A stretch of 38,038 nucleotides of DNA from Burkholderiales bacterium (GTDB taxonomy: Bacteria; Pseudomonadota; Gammaproteobacteria; Burkholderiales; Burkholderiaceae_C). The DNA lies in contig JAGWTP010000030.1 of NCBI GenBank assembly GCA_028868895.1, positions 1 to 38,038 on the forward strand. Direction: 5' to 3'. Shown one piece after another: positions 24,389-33,965 of the stretch. A program made the translations under genes and the position numbers. Every line of letters begins with the position of its first letter. Position 1 is the stretch's first letter. Below the pieces are notes generated by a model. That model had not been told where the DNA came from and did no database searches. It saw nothing but the letters and a program-made list of their open reading frames with translations.

Positions 24389-24583
24389 ATGGAACTCGAG
24401 CAACTGATGGGGCGGTACCACCGCTTGAAACAGGAACTGGCGGCCGCCTACAAGACGCAGCCTTGGCACGCTGCGCGCATCGACCGGTTGGCCGACGACC
24501 TGGCTGCCGCCGAACGCGAGATCACCGCTTTGGAACCGCACGAGGCGCGGCGCAGCGCGCCGCCGGCGACGCTGACGCGATAG
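24389..24583 (+). CDS. Small coiled-coil protein of unknown function
   Basis: A 64-residue protein, MELEQLMGRYHRLKQELAAA onward, with an AGGAG ribosome site 7 bases upstream. It is mostly one charged helix with heptad-like spacing (LKQELAAAY, IDRLADDLAAAEREITAL). The frame is open back to 24242, overlapping the end of ccmI, but the upstream translation is irregular and has no ribosome site, so the short form is preferred. It lies 143 bases after ccmI and ends 3 bases from the convergent ProQ gene. I do not recognise a family. Confidence 0.7.
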   Translation: MELEQLMGRYHRLKQELAAAYKTQPWHAARIDRLADDLAAAEREITALEPHEARRSAPPATLTR

Positions 24584-24592
24584 CGTTCAGCG
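24570..24592. terminator. Hairpin between convergent small gene and proQ
   Basis: CGCTGACGC at 24570-24578 can pair with GCGTTCAGCG at 24583-24592, with one bulged base and a 4-nt loop. It spans the two facing stop codons. There is no T-run on either side, so termination is only a guess from its position. Confidence 0.3.
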
Positions 24593-25267
24593 CGAGTGGC
24601 GCGGTCGCTGGCCGCCGCCGGGTGGCCCCGCCCGCCGCGGCCGGTCGAAGCCGGGCGCCGAACGCGCCGGCGCCTGCCGCGTCCGATCTTCGGCTTCGCT
24701 GCGGGCCAGCGCGAGCAGACCGTCGAGTTCATCGACCGCCACGCCCTTCAACGCACAGAAGTTGGCCGGCGTCAGCGTCGTCGTCTGGAAGTCGTGCAGC
24801 AGGCCGGCGCGGTTGCGGCGCTGCTGCTCTTCGAGGTCGATTCGGGCCTGCTGGTTGGCACGGCGCCGCGCGAGTTCATCGAGCGCTCCCTGGCGGTGCT
24901 CGGCGCTGACCTCGCCGCTCGGCTGGCCGTCGAGGTCGAAGCGATGAGTCGCCCTGGACACCGCGATCAGGTACGAGGTGCTCCCGGTGTGGCGCCGGAA
25001 GAAGGCCGACAGCGCCGGCTTCGTGAACGTGCCGGGCGCCCGCTCCTGGATGTCGACCTGGATGCGCAGTTTCAACGGCTTCACCGTTCCGGTGAACAGC
25101 GCCGGGAACAGTTGCTTGAGTTGCTGGGTGCAATCGGCAACGGGCGCCCGGGCAGCGGTCGCGGGGGCGACCGTCGCGGTCACCGCGGGCGCCGCCGAGG
25201 GCGACGCCGCAGCAGCGTCCGGCGCTGCGGGCAAGGCCGCCGGCGGCGGCAAGGGGGTCTCGGACAT
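24587..25267 (-). CDS. proQ: ProQ/FinO-family RNA chaperone
   Basis: A 226-residue protein. Residues 1-45 are a Pro/Ala linker. Residues about 46-135 are the ProQ/FinO RNA-binding domain: QLKQLFPALFTG, PLKLRIQVDI, KPALSAFFRRHTGSTSYLIAV and RFDLDGQPSGEVSAEHR. The C-terminal half is Arg/Gln-rich and coiled (ELARRRANQQARIDLEEQQR), ending in a basic RPRHSR tail. Proteins of this family bind structured small RNAs and mRNA 3' ends. The start ATG at 25265-25267 gives the usual length; a longer upstream frame would run into the divergent protease gene. Unusual order: the disordered arm precedes the FinO domain. Confidence 0.9.
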   Translation of the reverse strand: MSETPLPPPAALPAAPDAAAASPSAAPAVTATVAPATAARAPVADCTQQLKQLFPALFTGTVKPLKLRIQVDIQERAPGTFTKPALSAFFRRHTGSTSYLIAVSRATHRFDLDGQPSGEVSAEHRQGALDELARRRANQQARIDLEEQQRRNRAGLLHDFQTTTLTPANFCALKGVAVDELDGLLALARSEAEDRTRQAPARSAPGFDRPRRAGPPGGGQRPRHSR

Positions 25268-25394
25268 GGCGCTGGATTCGAGCAAGGAAGGGCCGCATTG
25301 TGCCTGCCGCGCCACGCACCGCCCGACACCACCCCGCGCACTTGCAATTCGGCGCGCGACCCCGACGTCATCAACTCCTTCGTGGAGTGGACCG
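25268..25394. promoter_or_regulatory. Divergent promoter region proQ / HtrA-like protease
   Basis: The 127 bases between the divergent starts must hold both promoters. The stretch has only a short AT-richer patch near 25365-25380 (cgtcatcaactcctt). No confident -35/-10 pair or operator palindrome was found. Confidence 0.4.
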
Positions 25395-26390
25395 ATGGGC
25401 GCGACCGACGCATTCTTGCTGGACTCGTATTCCCGAACCGTGAGCGATGCGGTCGATCGGGTGGGGCCGAGCGTGGCCTCGGTACAGGTCGGCGTGGCGG
25501 ACACCGGCACCGGGGGTGGCGGCGGTTCCGGTTTCCTGTTCACGCCCGACGGCTACCTGCTGACCAATTCGCACGTGGCGCGCGCCGGCAAGGCGGCCTT
25601 TGCAGCCCATGAACCCAGGCCGGCGTATCGGGTGTCGCTGGCCGATGGCCGCGAGTTCCAGGCGCGCTGGGTCGGCGACGACCCCGACACCGACCTCGCG
25701 GTGTTGCAGATCGACGGCCTGTCGCAAGGCAGCCTGACACACGCACCCCTGGGCAGCTCGGTCGGTCTGAAGCGTGGCGAGATCGCGATCGCGATCGGCA
25801 ACCCGCTCGGCTTCGAACACACCGTGACCTCGGGCATCGTCAGCGCGCTGGGCCGCAGCACGCGCACGAGCACCGGGCGGCTGATCCCCAACGTGATCCA
25901 GACCGACGCGGCGCTGAACCCGGGCAACTCCGGCGGCCCGCTGCTCAATGCGCGCGCCGAGGTCATCGGCGTCAACACCGCGATCATCCGCGGCGCCCAG
26001 TCGATCTGCTTCGCGGTGGCGATCGACATCGCGACCTGGGTCATTCCGCAACTGCTGCAGCACGGCCGGGTGCGGCGCGGGCACCTCGGCGTGGGCGGAA
26101 GCACGGTGCCGCTGCATCGCCGCGTGGTGCTGGCCCATGGCCTGGCCCAGGATCACGGCGTGCGCGTGCTCTCGATCGAACACGGCAGCGCCGCCGACCG
26201 CGCCGGGCTGCACGTGGGCGACGTGATCGTCGGCCTGGACGGCGTCGAGATCGACTCGGTCGATCGCCTGCACCAGACACTCGACGCGAGCCGCATCCAG
26301 CGCGACTGCGCGGTCAAGCTGCTGCGCGGAACGCTGTCGCCGCAGCCGATGTATTTCAGCGTGCGGCCGACCGAGCGGGCCACCGGTTGA
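25395..26390 (+). CDS. HtrA/DegP-type serine protease without visible export signal
   Basis: A 331-residue trypsin-fold protease with the complete triad: His60 in LLTNSHVARAG, Asp100 in DDPDTDLAVLQ and Ser179 in LNPGNSGGPLL. One PDZ domain follows (about 228-325), with GVRVLSIEHGSAADRAGLHV and VGDVIVGLDGVEIDSVDRLH. The ATG at 25395 has GGAG 7 bases before it. The first 25 residues (MGATDAFLLDSYSRTVSDAV) are not hydrophobic, so no signal peptide or membrane anchor is seen, unlike DegP, DegQ and DegS. It may be cytoplasmic, or the true start may lie elsewhere, though no better one with a signal was seen. It is divergent from proQ. Confidence 0.9.
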   Translation: MGATDAFLLDSYSRTVSDAVDRVGPSVASVQVGVADTGTGGGGGSGFLFTPDGYLLTNSHVARAGKAAFAAHEPRPAYRVSLADGREFQARWVGDDPDTDLAVLQIDGLSQGSLTHAPLGSSVGLKRGEIAIAIGNPLGFEHTVTSGIVSALGRSTRTSTGRLIPNVIQTDAALNPGNSGGPLLNARAEVIGVNTAIIRGAQSICFAVAIDIATWVIPQLLQHGRVRRGHLGVGGSTVPLHRRVVLAHGLAQDHGVRVLSIEHGSAADRAGLHVGDVIVGLDGVEIDSVDRLHQTLDASRIQRDCAVKLLRGTLSPQPMYFSVRPTERATG

Positions 26391-26407
26391 GCCCCGCCTG
26401 AACGCCA

Positions 26408-26446
26408 CCGCCGCACGCGGACGCGCCCCGGTGCCCGGTGCGGCGG
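26408..26446. terminator. Inverted repeat between convergent protease and gcdH
   Basis: CCGCCGCAC at 26408-26416 is exactly complementary to GTGCGGCGG at 26438-26446, with a 21-nt GC-rich loop. It fills the 57-base gap between two convergent genes, where a two-way terminator is expected. A T-run is lacking on both sides. Confidence 0.4.
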
Positions 26447-26447
26447 A

Positions 26448-27629
26448 TCAGAACGCCGCGATCCCGGTGATCGCGCGGCCCAGGATCAACGCGTGCACGT
26501 CGTGCGTGCCCTCGTAGGTGTTGACGACCTCGAGGTTGACGAGGTGGCGGGCCACGCCGTATTCGTCGGAGATGCCGTTGCCGCCGAGCATGTCGCGCGC
26601 CATGCGGGCGATGTCCAGCGCCTTGCCGCAGGAGTTGCGCTTCATGATCGAGGTGATCTCGACCGACGCGCTGCCTTCGTCCTTCATCCGCCCCAGGCGC
26701 AGGCAACCCTGCAGGCCGAGCGTGATCTCGGTCTGCATGTCGGCGAGCTTCTTCTGGATCAGCTGGTTGGCGGCCAGCGGCTTGCCGAACTGCTTGCGGT
26801 CGAGCACGTACTGGCGCGCGCGGTGGAAGCAGTCTTCGGCGGCACCCAGCGCGCCCCAGGCGATGCCGTAGCGGGCGCTGTTCAGGCAGGTGAACGGGCC
26901 CTTCAGGCCGCGCACCTCGGGGAAGGCGTTTTCCTCGGGGCAGAACACGTTGTCCATCACGATTTCGCCGGTCAGGCTGGCACGCAGGCCGACCTTGCCG
27001 TGGATCGGCGGCGCCGACAGGCCCTTCATGCCCTTGTCGAGGATGAAGCCGCGGATCGCGCCCTCGTCGTCCTTGGCCCAGACCACGAACACGTCGGCGA
27101 ACGGCGAGTTGCTGATCCACATCTTCGCGCCGCTGAGCGCGTAGCCGCCGCTCACCTTGCGTGCGCGCGTGACCATGCCGCCCGGGTCGGAGCCGTGGTC
27201 GGGTTCGGTCAGGCCGAAGCAGCCGATCCATTCGCCCTTCGCCAGTTTGGGCAGGTACTTCTGCTTCTGCGCCTCGGTGCCGAATTCAAAGATCGGCACC
27301 ATCACCAGCGAGCTCTGCACGCTCATCATCGAGCGGTAGCCGGAGTCGACGCGCTCGACCTCGCGCGCCACCAGCCCGTAGCACACGTAGTTCAGGCCAG
27401 CGCCACCGTAGGCTTCTGGAATCGTCGCGCCGAGCAGACCCAGTTCCCCCATCTCGCGAAAGATCGCCGGGTCGGTGGTGCCTTCGCGAAACGCCTTCAG
27501 CACGCGCGGGGCGAGGCGCTCCTGGCTGTAGGCGGCGGCGGCGTCGCGCACTGCGCGTTCGTCGTCGCCGAGTTGCTGATCGAGCAACAGCGGGTCGTCC
27601 CACTGAAATGATGCTTTGGTCTTGGCCAT
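26448..27629 (-). CDS. gcdH: Glutaryl-CoA dehydrogenase
   Basis: A 393-residue acyl-CoA dehydrogenase that oxidises and decarboxylates glutaryl-CoA to crotonyl-CoA in lysine, tryptophan and aromatic breakdown. Diagnostic stretches: [20 protein letters not shown] (91-110), [16 protein letters not shown] with the FAD-binding region, [13 protein letters not shown], and [17 protein letters not shown] with catalytic Glu373. The Ser-Gly-Tyr-Arg substrate loop and the EGTHD motif favour glutaryl-CoA over fatty acyl-CoA. The start ATG at 27627-27629 was chosen because the longer frame upstream overlaps the glycosyltransferase gene. It is 47 bases after that gene and ends with the usual C-terminus. 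Confidence 0.95.
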   Translation of the reverse strand: MAKTKASFQWDDPLLLDQQLGDDERAVRDAAAAYSQERLAPRVLKAFREGTTDPAIFREMGELGLLGATIPEAYGGAGLNYVCYGLVAREVERVDSGYRSMMSVQSSLVMVPIFEFGTEAQKQKYLPKLAKGEWIGCFGLTEPDHGSDPGGMVTRARKVSGGYALSGAKMWISNSPFADVFVVWAKDDEGAIRGFILDKGMKGLSAPPIHGKVGLRASLTGEIVMDNVFCPEENAFPEVRGLKGPFTCLNSARYGIAWGALGAAEDCFHRARQYVLDRKQFGKPLAANQLIQKKLADMQTEITLGLQGCLRLGRMKDEGSASVEITSIMKRNSCGKALDIARMARDMLGGNGISDEYGVARHLVNLEVVNTYEGTHDVHALILGRAITGIAAF

Positions 27630-27676
27630 GGTCGCGATGCTCCGGAGCAGGGATGGAAGACCGAAAGAATACGCGC

Positions 27677-29239
27677 TCAGGGCGGGCACAGCCCTGCGCC
27701 GGCCACGGGCTTGACGACGCGCCAGGCCAACCCGGGAAAGGCAGGCCCCACCGGCGTCGCGTCGGTCATCTCGGTCATTGTGCCGAGTTGCACCGCACCG
27801 CAGCGCTCCAGCACGCCCGGGTCGACCCACGGGCTGTGGTCGAAGATGCCGTCGATCAGGACGACCGGGTGCTCGGGCAGTTGCAGCGCCAACGCGCCGG
27901 CGTCGGCGGTGCTGCCGATGAGCACGCGGATGGGCCCGCCGAGCGCGTCGCGGGCCGGCTGGGCGATGAGGGACGCCAGTTCGCCGGAGTCGAAGGTTCG
28001 CCAATGGTGGTCGCGCAACGACGCCGGGCCACGCGGCGACGTGATGACGCTGAGGACGAGCAACAGCACCTGGATCGCCAGGAATGCCTTCAGCGTGCTG
28101 CCCAGGTCGACACGGTCCCACCGGCGGCGCGGCACGGCCTCCATGATGGCCGGCACGGTGAACAGCAGGAAGGCCGTGCCCCATTGCAATTGCAGGTCGG
28201 AGCCGAACAGCACGCCGAGCAGGGGCATGAACACGAACGGCACCACGCCCCACGACAGCAACAGGGCCCTGGCTGGATCGCCGCGCGGCGCGGCCGCAGC
28301 GGCGGCCGGTCGCAAGGCGAGGAGGCGGCGCGCCTTGGTCGGGAGATAGAGCGCCGCCGCCAGCACCAGCAGCGCCGGCAACGCGCGATTGAGCAGTTGA
28401 TCGACCAGCCAGTGGATCGACCAGGTGAGGCGGTGCGCCAGCGTCAGGTCGATGCCGAGCGAGGTATCGAACGCATAGTGGATCGGCTCGAAATCATGGC
28501 GGCGCAGCCATTCGATGTGGGGCGCGAACACCAGCAGCGCGACCAGCGTGGCCACCAGCAAGCCCAGCCGGTGCGCCGGGTCGCGCCAGGCGCGCTGGTG
28601 AACGACGAACACCAGCAGCGACACCACCGTGATCGCGATCTGGTACTTGGACAAGGCGCCCAGCCCGAGGGCGAGCCCGAGCCCGGCCCACCACCGCAAC
28701 TGCCGGGTGGAGTACGCCTGCCAGCACAACGCCGCGCTGGCGGTCGAGGCCAACATCAGCACGATGTTGTGGTTGTAGTAGTACAGCCGCCCGTTGTAGT
28801 AGGTGACGCTCAGCACCGCCAGCAAAGCCACCGTGGCGTAGAGCGAGCCGCGCAACTTCGTCAGCAGACGCCACAGGATGCCCATCGAGCCGAGCGTCAG
28901 CGTGGCGCCGAGCACCGAGCTGGTCCACGCCGACAGGCCGAACAGCTGAACCGGGAGCCAGATCAGCCAGGTGGGCAATGGCGGATGCTTGTAGTAGCCC
29001 CATTCGAGCGCGCGGACCCAGATCAGTTGCTCGATGCTGTCGACCGGCGGTGACAGGCTCGTGTAGGCGAGATTGGCCAGCCAGACGACCCCGAAGAGCA
29101 GCAGCCCGACGGCGACGACCCAGCCGGAGACCGACGCGCGGCGGCCGAAGTCGCGGCGCAGACCGTGGGCGTCGTCGAGCGGCGCGCTTCCAAGCGTCAG
29201 GCCGACAGGCGCGGTGGCGCTCCCCTGGACATCCTGCAC
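27677..29239 (-). CDS. GT39/ArnT-like membrane glycosyltransferase
   Basis: A 520-residue protein of the PMT/ArnT type with about ten membrane helices. A first helix at 39-60 is followed by the catalytic periplasmic loop with [10 protein letters not shown] (Asp67, Glu70) and [10 protein letters not shown], the DE and HPPL motifs of lipid-linked sugar transferases. It starts with GTG at 29237-29239, supported by AGGAGGGG at 29246-29253. The C-terminal 150 residues form a soluble domain with [17 protein letters not shown]. It probably moves a sugar from a polyprenyl-phosphate carrier to an envelope molecule. The acceptor is unknown; no arn genes are nearby. Confidence 0.88.
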   Translation of the reverse strand: MQDVQGSATAPVGLTLGSAPLDDAHGLRRDFGRRASVSGWVVAVGLLLFGVVWLANLAYTSLSPPVDSIEQLIWVRALEWGYYKHPPLPTWLIWLPVQLFGLSAWTSSVLGATLTLGSMGILWRLLTKLRGSLYATVALLAVLSVTYYNGRLYYYNHNIVLMLASTASAALCWQAYSTRQLRWWAGLGLALGLGALSKYQIAITVVSLLVFVVHQRAWRDPAHRLGLLVATLVALLVFAPHIEWLRRHDFEPIHYAFDTSLGIDLTLAHRLTWSIHWLVDQLLNRALPALLVLAAALYLPTKARRLLALRPAAAAAAPRGDPARALLLSWGVVPFVFMPLLGVLFGSDLQLQWGTAFLLFTVPAIMEAVPRRRWDRVDLGSTLKAFLAIQVLLLVLSVITSPRGPASLRDHHWRTFDSGELASLIAQPARDALGGPIRVLIGSTADAGALALQLPEHPVVLIDGIFDHSPWVDPGVLERCGAVQLGTMTEMTDATPVGPAFPGLAWRVVKPVAGAGLCPP

Positions 29240-29245
29240 TCGCTA

Positions 29246-29253
29246 CCCCTCCT
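29246..29253 (-). promoter_or_regulatory. Shine-Dalgarno deciding the GTG start of the GT39 gene
   Basis: AGGAGGGG on the minus strand, 6 bases before the GTG at 29237-29239. The next base order (gtgcaggatgtcc) offers an out-of-frame ATG, so this site is what supports the GTG start. Confidence 0.7.
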
Positions 29254-29426
29254 GATCGGTTCCGGAGACGGCGGTGCCCTCCCAGGGTCCGGCAATTTAC
29301 GCCAGCGCGACTTAATCGGTGCTTAAGGGCAGCCGACCCGCGCTCCCGCACGGTTTTGCGTTTGAAGCAGCGCTAGAAGTTGTGCGCCGACTAGGGCGCC
29401 GCGCCGGTGCGGGTGGCCCGGCGACT

Positions 29427-29501
29427 TGGTGGGCGGTGAGGGTTTCGAACCCCCGACCCCAACAGTGTGAATGTTGTGCTCTACCCCTGAGCTAACCGCC
29501 C
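29427..29501 (-). tRNA. tRNA-Val (anticodon CAC)
   Basis: Read on the minus strand this 75-nt gene folds into a full cloverleaf: acceptor GGGCGGT/ACCGCCC, D-arm GCTC/GAGC, anticodon arm CAACA-TTCACAC-TGTTG with anticodon CAC, five-base variable loop and T-arm GGGGG-TTCGAAA-CCCTC. The discriminator is A and the 3' CCA is encoded. It reads GUG valine codons, which are common in this GC-rich genome. It sits between dnaQ and the glycosyltransferase gene in the same direction. Confidence 0.97.
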
Positions 29502-29552
29502 GAAATCGACTGCGTGATGCATTCCGCCCGACGAGCGCCGGACAGCCGAAAA

Positions 29553-30263
29553 TTATGCCACAGGCTCCAACTGGCGCCAGACGGTCGCGCCGCCGCTGGC
29601 CTTGTCGATCTCGGCCAGCACCGCGGCGTGCGCGGCAGCCTCGGCGGCATCGGCCGGGATCACGCGCAACTCGAACCGGCTGAAGTCCAGGGCTTCGAGC
29701 GACGCGTTCGCCGCACCGCCCTCACCGGCGTCGATCATCAGCGCGTTCTGGCCGCGGGTCAGGCGGATGTAGACCTCGGCGAGCAGCCCGGCGTCGAGCA
29801 GCGCGCCGTGCAGTGCGCGGTTGGAGTTGTCGACTTCGAGCCGCTTGCACAGCGCATCGAGAGAATTGGACTTGCCGGGGAACATTTCGCGCGCCATCGA
29901 CAGGCTGTCGGTGATGCGGGAGACGAAGCTCGGGAACTTCGGCCGGCCCAGGCGCCGCAGTTCCTCGTTGAGAAAGCCGACGTCGAAGTTGGCGTTGTGG
30001 ATGACGATCTCGGCATCGGCGACGAACGCGAGCAGGTCATCGACGATGCTGGCGAACAGCGGCTTGTCGGCCAGAAAGTCGTCGGTCAGGCCGTGTATCT
30101 TGACGGCGTCTTCGTGGTTGCGGCGCTCCGGGTTCAGGTAGCGATGCAGCGTGCGCCCCGACAAGCGGCGATTGATCATCTCGACGCAGCCGATCTCGAT
30201 GATGCGGTCGCCCGAATCGGGGCTCAGGCCGGTGGTTTCGGTGTCGAGAAAGATCTGGCGCAT
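29553..30263 (-). CDS. dnaQ: DNA polymerase III epsilon subunit (3'-5' proofreading exonuclease)
   Basis: A 236-residue DnaQ with the exonuclease motifs: Exo I FLDTETTGL (Asp7, Glu9), Exo II VIHNANFDVGFLNEE, and Exo III-epsilon HGALLDAGLLAEVY. It proofreads for the replicative polymerase with DnaE. The C-terminal part (about 180-236) is Ala-rich and probably the flexible DnaE-binding tail. It follows lgt by 51 bases on the same strand and is followed by tRNA-Val. Confidence 0.97.
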   Translation of the reverse strand: MRQIFLDTETTGLSPDSGDRIIEIGCVEMINRRLSGRTLHRYLNPERRNHEDAVKIHGLTDDFLADKPLFASIVDDLLAFVADAEIVIHNANFDVGFLNEELRRLGRPKFPSFVSRITDSLSMAREMFPGKSNSLDALCKRLEVDNSNRALHGALLDAGLLAEVYIRLTRGQNALMIDAGEGGAANASLEALDFSRFELRVIPADAAEAAAHAAVLAEIDKASGGATVWRQLEPVA

Positions 30264-30314
30264 GGCTCGATTTTAGAAGCACCACGGTGTCGGCCGGTTG
30301 CTGCGCCGGCGCGA

Positions 30315-31112
30315 TCAACGAGGCTGGCGACCGCGCCCCCAGAACCACATCGCGATGCCCGCCAGGATCATCGGCAGGCTCAGCCATTGCCCCATGCTCA
30401 GGTTGAGCGCCAGCAGGCCCAGGAAATCGTCGGGCGCGCGGAAGAACTCGGCGATGAACCGGAACACGCCGTAGCCGAACAGGAACGCACCCGACACCTG
30501 GCCGAGCCCGCGCGGCTTCTTCGAATAGAACCACAGCAGCACGAACAGCAGCATGCCTTCCATCAGGAATTCGTAAATCGACGACGGGTGGCGCGGCAGC
30601 GGGCCGGCGTTCGGATAGACCATGGCCCACGGCAGGTTCGGATCGGCCATGCGGCCGGGCAACTCACCGTTGATGAAGTTGCCGATGCGTCCGGCCGCCA
30701 GGCCAGTGGGCACGCATGGCGCGATCAGGTCGGTCACGTCGAGGAACTGCCGGCCGCGGGTGCGGGCGAACAGCGCCATCGCGGCCAGCACGCCGAGCAT
30801 GCCACCGTGGAACGACATGCCGCCCTTCCAGACCGCGAAGATCTCGAACGGGTTCGCGGCGTAGTAGCCGGGCTTGTAGAACAGCACGTAGCCCAGGCGC
30901 CCGCCGAGCACGACCCCGAGCACACCGTAGAACAGGATGTCTTCGACATCGCGCCGCGTCCACTGGCGCGACGCGAACTGCGCCAGTTGCACCCGCTTGG
31001 ACCCGAGCCAGATGAACAGCAGGAAGCCGACCAGGTAGGTCAGGCCGTACCAGTGGATCGCGATCGGTCCGATCTGCACCGCGATCGGGTTGAAATGTGG
31101 ATACGCCAGCAT
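30315..31112 (-). CDS. lgt: Prolipoprotein diacylglyceryl transferase
   Basis: A 265-residue inner-membrane enzyme with seven membrane segments. It adds diacylglycerol to the lipobox Cys of prolipoproteins. It has the family signature [14 protein letters not shown] (141-154), the HGG loop (His102-Gly104) and YFLF-type C-terminal sequence around [16 protein letters not shown]. Several lipoproteins in the left region (Cys21-41 sites) depend on this enzyme. It lies between the LysR gene and dnaQ on the same strand. Confidence 0.97.
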   Translation of the reverse strand: MLAYPHFNPIAVQIGPIAIHWYGLTYLVGFLLFIWLGSKRVQLAQFASRQWTRRDVEDILFYGVLGVVLGGRLGYVLFYKPGYYAANPFEIFAVWKGGMSFHGGMLGVLAAMALFARTRGRQFLDVTDLIAPCVPTGLAAGRIGNFINGELPGRMADPNLPWAMVYPNAGPLPRHPSSIYEFLMEGMLLFVLLWFYSKKPRGLGQVSGAFLFGYGVFRFIAEFFRAPDDFLGLLALNLSMGQWLSLPMILAGIAMWFWGRGRQPR

Positions 31113-31186
31113 GGAAGCTCTCAGGGCTCGGAATCAGCGCGAACGATAACCCAGCCGCGGGCGTGTCCGGGCTCGCGCTGGCGCGC

Positions 31187-32173
31187 CTATCGGCCCGAAG
31201 ACGTCCGCGAAAGGCGCACGAACTCCACAAACCGCGACACCGCCGGTGCCGGCTCCAGCGGCCACAACAGGCTGGTCTCGGCGCGCGGCGCGGCGCCGGC
31301 GAATGCGGCCGGCAGCGCCCGATACAAGACCCCCGGCCGCTGCAACTGCGTGACCGCCTGCGGCACGAGCGCCAGCCCCAGGCCGGCCGAGACCAGGTTG
31401 ACGATGGTCTGCATCTGGGTGGCCTCCTGCGCGATGGTCGGCGTGGCGCCGTGGTGGTGATAGAACGCCAGCACCGCGTCGTACAGCGACGGCGTGGCCG
31501 CACGCGGGAAGATCACCAGTGGCTGCGCCAGCACCTCGGCCGGACGCAACCGGCGCGGCACGGACCAGGCCGGCACGTCGGGCAACGCCAGCACCAACGG
31601 CTCGATGCCGAGCGAGAGTTGCTGCAGGCGCATCGCCCCGGGCGCCGCCGAAACCGCCGCATGCGCCGCCGGCGACAACCCCGGCGCATGCAGCATGAAG
31701 CCGACGTCGATCTCGCCGCGCTCGAAGCGCCGCAGTTGCACGTCGCCGGTGGCCTCGATCAGCTCGATCGCGATGCCGGGGTGGGCATCGCGGAACGCGC
31801 GCAACCACCTTGGCAGCGGCCCGAAGCCCACCGTCGAGACGAAACCCACGCGAACGCGCCCGACCGTGCCGCCCGCCGCCTCGCGCGAGCGCACCTGCAG
31901 CGCCGCGGCCTGCTGCAGCAACTCGCGCACCGGTTCGACCAGTTGCGCACCCACGGGAGTGAGCGCGACGCTGCGACGGCTGCGCTCGAACAGCGGCACG
32001 CCCAGGCGCCGCTCGAGTTGCTGGATCGCCAGGCTCAACGGCGGCTGGGTGATGTGCAACTGCTGCGCGGCGCGGCCGAAGTGCAACGTCTGCGCCAGCA
32101 CCAGGAACTGGCGCCAGCTGCGCAGGTCGATGGTCGGTTCGGGCGCCGCCGCCGTCGGGTTGTTCATTTGCAT
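31187..32173 (-). CDS. LysR-family transcriptional regulator divergent from ilvD
   Basis: A 328-residue regulator. The N-terminal winged helix-turn-helix at about 17-76 (LRSWRQFLVLAQTLHFGRAA, then QLHITQPPLSLAIQQLERRL) is typical for LysR. The C-terminal effector domain (about 100-310) has the two-lobe pattern RVGFVSTVGFGPLPRWLRAF. The gene is divergent from ilvD with an 84-base shared upstream region, so it probably controls ilvD, itself or both. The effector is unknown. Confidence 0.92.
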   Translation of the reverse strand: MQMNNPTAAAPEPTIDLRSWRQFLVLAQTLHFGRAAQQLHITQPPLSLAIQQLERRLGVPLFERSRRSVALTPVGAQLVEPVRELLQQAAALQVRSREAAGGTVGRVRVGFVSTVGFGPLPRWLRAFRDAHPGIAIELIEATGDVQLRRFERGEIDVGFMLHAPGLSPAAHAAVSAAPGAMRLQQLSLGIEPLVLALPDVPAWSVPRRLRPAEVLAQPLVIFPRAATPSLYDAVLAFYHHHGATPTIAQEATQMQTIVNLVSAGLGLALVPQAVTQLQRPGVLYRALPAAFAGAAPRAETSLLWPLEPAPAVSRFVEFVRLSRTSSGR

Positions 32174-32203
32174 AGCATATCAATATCGAACTTCTTATCT
32201 ATT
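32171..32203. promoter_or_regulatory. AT-rich candidate LysR operator between LysR gene and ilvD
   Basis: A 33-bp stretch (catagcatatcaatatcgaa and onward to cttatctattg) is strikingly AT-rich against the 70% GC background. It contains ATAG near one end and CTAT near the other, and several T-N11-A spacings, as LysR sites do. It overlaps the LysR start and lies about 55 bases before the ilvD ATG, where an ilvD promoter would sit. Confidence 0.5.
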
Positions 32204-32257
32204 GGACGGCGCCCTGGCCACGCCCGATACTGAGCCCCCCGGAACCAGGAGAGCCCC

Positions 32258-33952
32258 ATGACCGATGCCAGCAAGATCAACCGGCGTTCTGCACACATCA
32301 CCGAAGGCGTGGCACGCGCGCCCAACCGCTCGATGTACTACGCGATGGGCTACGAGGAGGGCGACTTCAAGAAGCCGATGATCGGCGTGGCCAACGGCCA
32401 CTCGACCATCACGCCGTGCAACTCCGGGCTGCAGAAGCTCGCCGACGCGGCGGTGGCCGGAATCGAAGCGGCCGGCGGCAACGCTCAGATCTTCGGCACG
32501 CCGACGATCTCCGACGGCATGGCGATGGGCACCGAAGGCATGAAGTACAGCCTGGTGTCGCGCGAGGTGATCGCCGATTGCATCGAGACCTGCGTGGGCG
32601 GCCAGTGGATGGACGGCGTGCTGGTGGTCGGCGGCTGCGACAAGAACATGCCCGGCGGCATGATGGGGATGCTGCGCGCCAATGTGCCGGCCATCTACGT
32701 CTACGGCGGCACGATCCTGCCGGGCCGCTACAAGGGGCAGGACCTGAACATCGTCAGCGTGTTCGAGGCCGTGGGCCAGTTCAGCGCCGGCAACATGAGC
32801 GAAGAAGACTTCTGCCAGATCGAGCGCCGCGCCATTCCCGGCACCGGCTCGTGCGGCGGCATGTACACCGCCAACACGATGAGCTCGGCCTTCGAGGCGC
32901 TCGGCATGAGCCTGCCGTTCTCGAGCACGATGGCCAATCCGCACGACGAGATCGTCGCCCACACGACCGAGGCCGCGCGCGTGCTCGTCGAAGCGGTGAA
33001 GAACGACCTGAAGCCGCGCGACATCGTCACGCGCAAGAGCATCGAGAACGCGGTGGCGGTGATCATGGCCACCGGTGGCTCGACCAACGCGGTGCTGCAC
33101 TTCCTGGCGATCGCGCACGCGGCGCAGGTCGAATGGACGATCGACGACTTCGAGCGCGTGCGCCAGAAGGTGCCGGTGCTGTGCGACCTCAAGCCCTCGG
33201 GCAGGTACCTCGCCGTCGACCTGCACCGCGCCGGCGGCATCCCGCAGGTCATGAAGATGCTGCTGACCGCCGGGCTGCTGCACGGCGACTGCATCACCAT
33301 CACCGGCAAGACCGTGGCCGAGAATCTGGCCGCGATCCCCGATGCCCCGCGCGCCGATCAGGACGTGATCCGGCCGTTGGCCAACCCGATGTACGCCCAT
33401 GGCCACCTAGCGATCCTGAAAGGCAACCTCTCGCCCGAAGGCTGCGTGGCCAAGATCACCGGCCTGAAGAACCCGGTAATGACCGGTCCGGCGCGGGTGT
33501 TCGACGACGAGCAATCGGCGCTGGCCGCGATCATGGCCAAGAAAATCGTGCCGGGCGACGTGATGGTGCTGCGCTACCTCGGCCCGAAGGGCGCGCCCGG
33601 CATGCCCGAGATGCTCGCCCCCACCGGCGCCCTGATCGGCCAGGGGCTGGGCGAATCGGTCGGCCTGATCACCGACGGCCGCTTCTCGGGCGGCACCTGG
33701 GGCATGGTGGTCGGCCACGTGGCGCCCGAGGCCTACGCCGGCGGCAACATCGCGCTGGTGCACGAGGGCGACTCGATCACGATCGACGCCCACACGCTGA
33801 CACTGCAACTCAACGTCAGCGACAAGGTGCTCGGCCAGCGGCGCGCCGCGTGGGCGCCCCCGAAGCCGCGCTACATCCGCGGCGTGCTGGCCAAGTTCGC
33901 GATGAACGCGTCGAGCGCGAGTTCGGGGGCGGTGCTCGACAAGTTCGATTGA
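32258..33952 (+). CDS. ilvD: Dihydroxy-acid dehydratase
   Basis: A 564-residue iron-sulfur enzyme that dehydrates 2,3-dihydroxy-3-methylbutanoate or -pentanoate in the third common step of valine, leucine and isoleucine synthesis. The cluster-binding cysteines are visible as Cys54 (ITPCNSGLQ), Cys127 ([10 protein letters not shown], with Lys129 near the Mg site) and Cys199 ([14 protein letters not shown]). The C-terminal GRFSGGTWG block is present. The ribosome site AGGAG lies 6 bases before the ATG. It is divergent from a LysR gene and convergent with the small membrane protein gene 13 bases away. Confidence 0.98.
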   Translation: MTDASKINRRSAHITEGVARAPNRSMYYAMGYEEGDFKKPMIGVANGHSTITPCNSGLQKLADAAVAGIEAAGGNAQIFGTPTISDGMAMGTEGMKYSLVSREVIADCIETCVGGQWMDGVLVVGGCDKNMPGGMMGMLRANVPAIYVYGGTILPGRYKGQDLNIVSVFEAVGQFSAGNMSEEDFCQIERRAIPGTGSCGGMYTANTMSSAFEALGMSLPFSSTMANPHDEIVAHTTEAARVLVEAVKNDLKPRDIVTRKSIENAVAVIMATGGSTNAVLHFLAIAHAAQVEWTIDDFERVRQKVPVLCDLKPSGRYLAVDLHRAGGIPQVMKMLLTAGLLHGDCITITGKTVAENLAAIPDAPRADQDVIRPLANPMYAHGHLAILKGNLSPEGCVAKITGLKNPVMTGPARVFDDEQSALAAIMAKKIVPGDVMVLRYLGPKGAPGMPEMLAPTGALIGQGLGESVGLITDGRFSGGTWGMVVGHVAPEAYAGGNIALVHEGDSITIDAHTLTLQLNVSDKVLGQRRAAWAPPKPRYIRGVLAKFAMNASSASSGAVLDKFD

Positions 33953-33965
33953 ACCGGCTGCAGCT

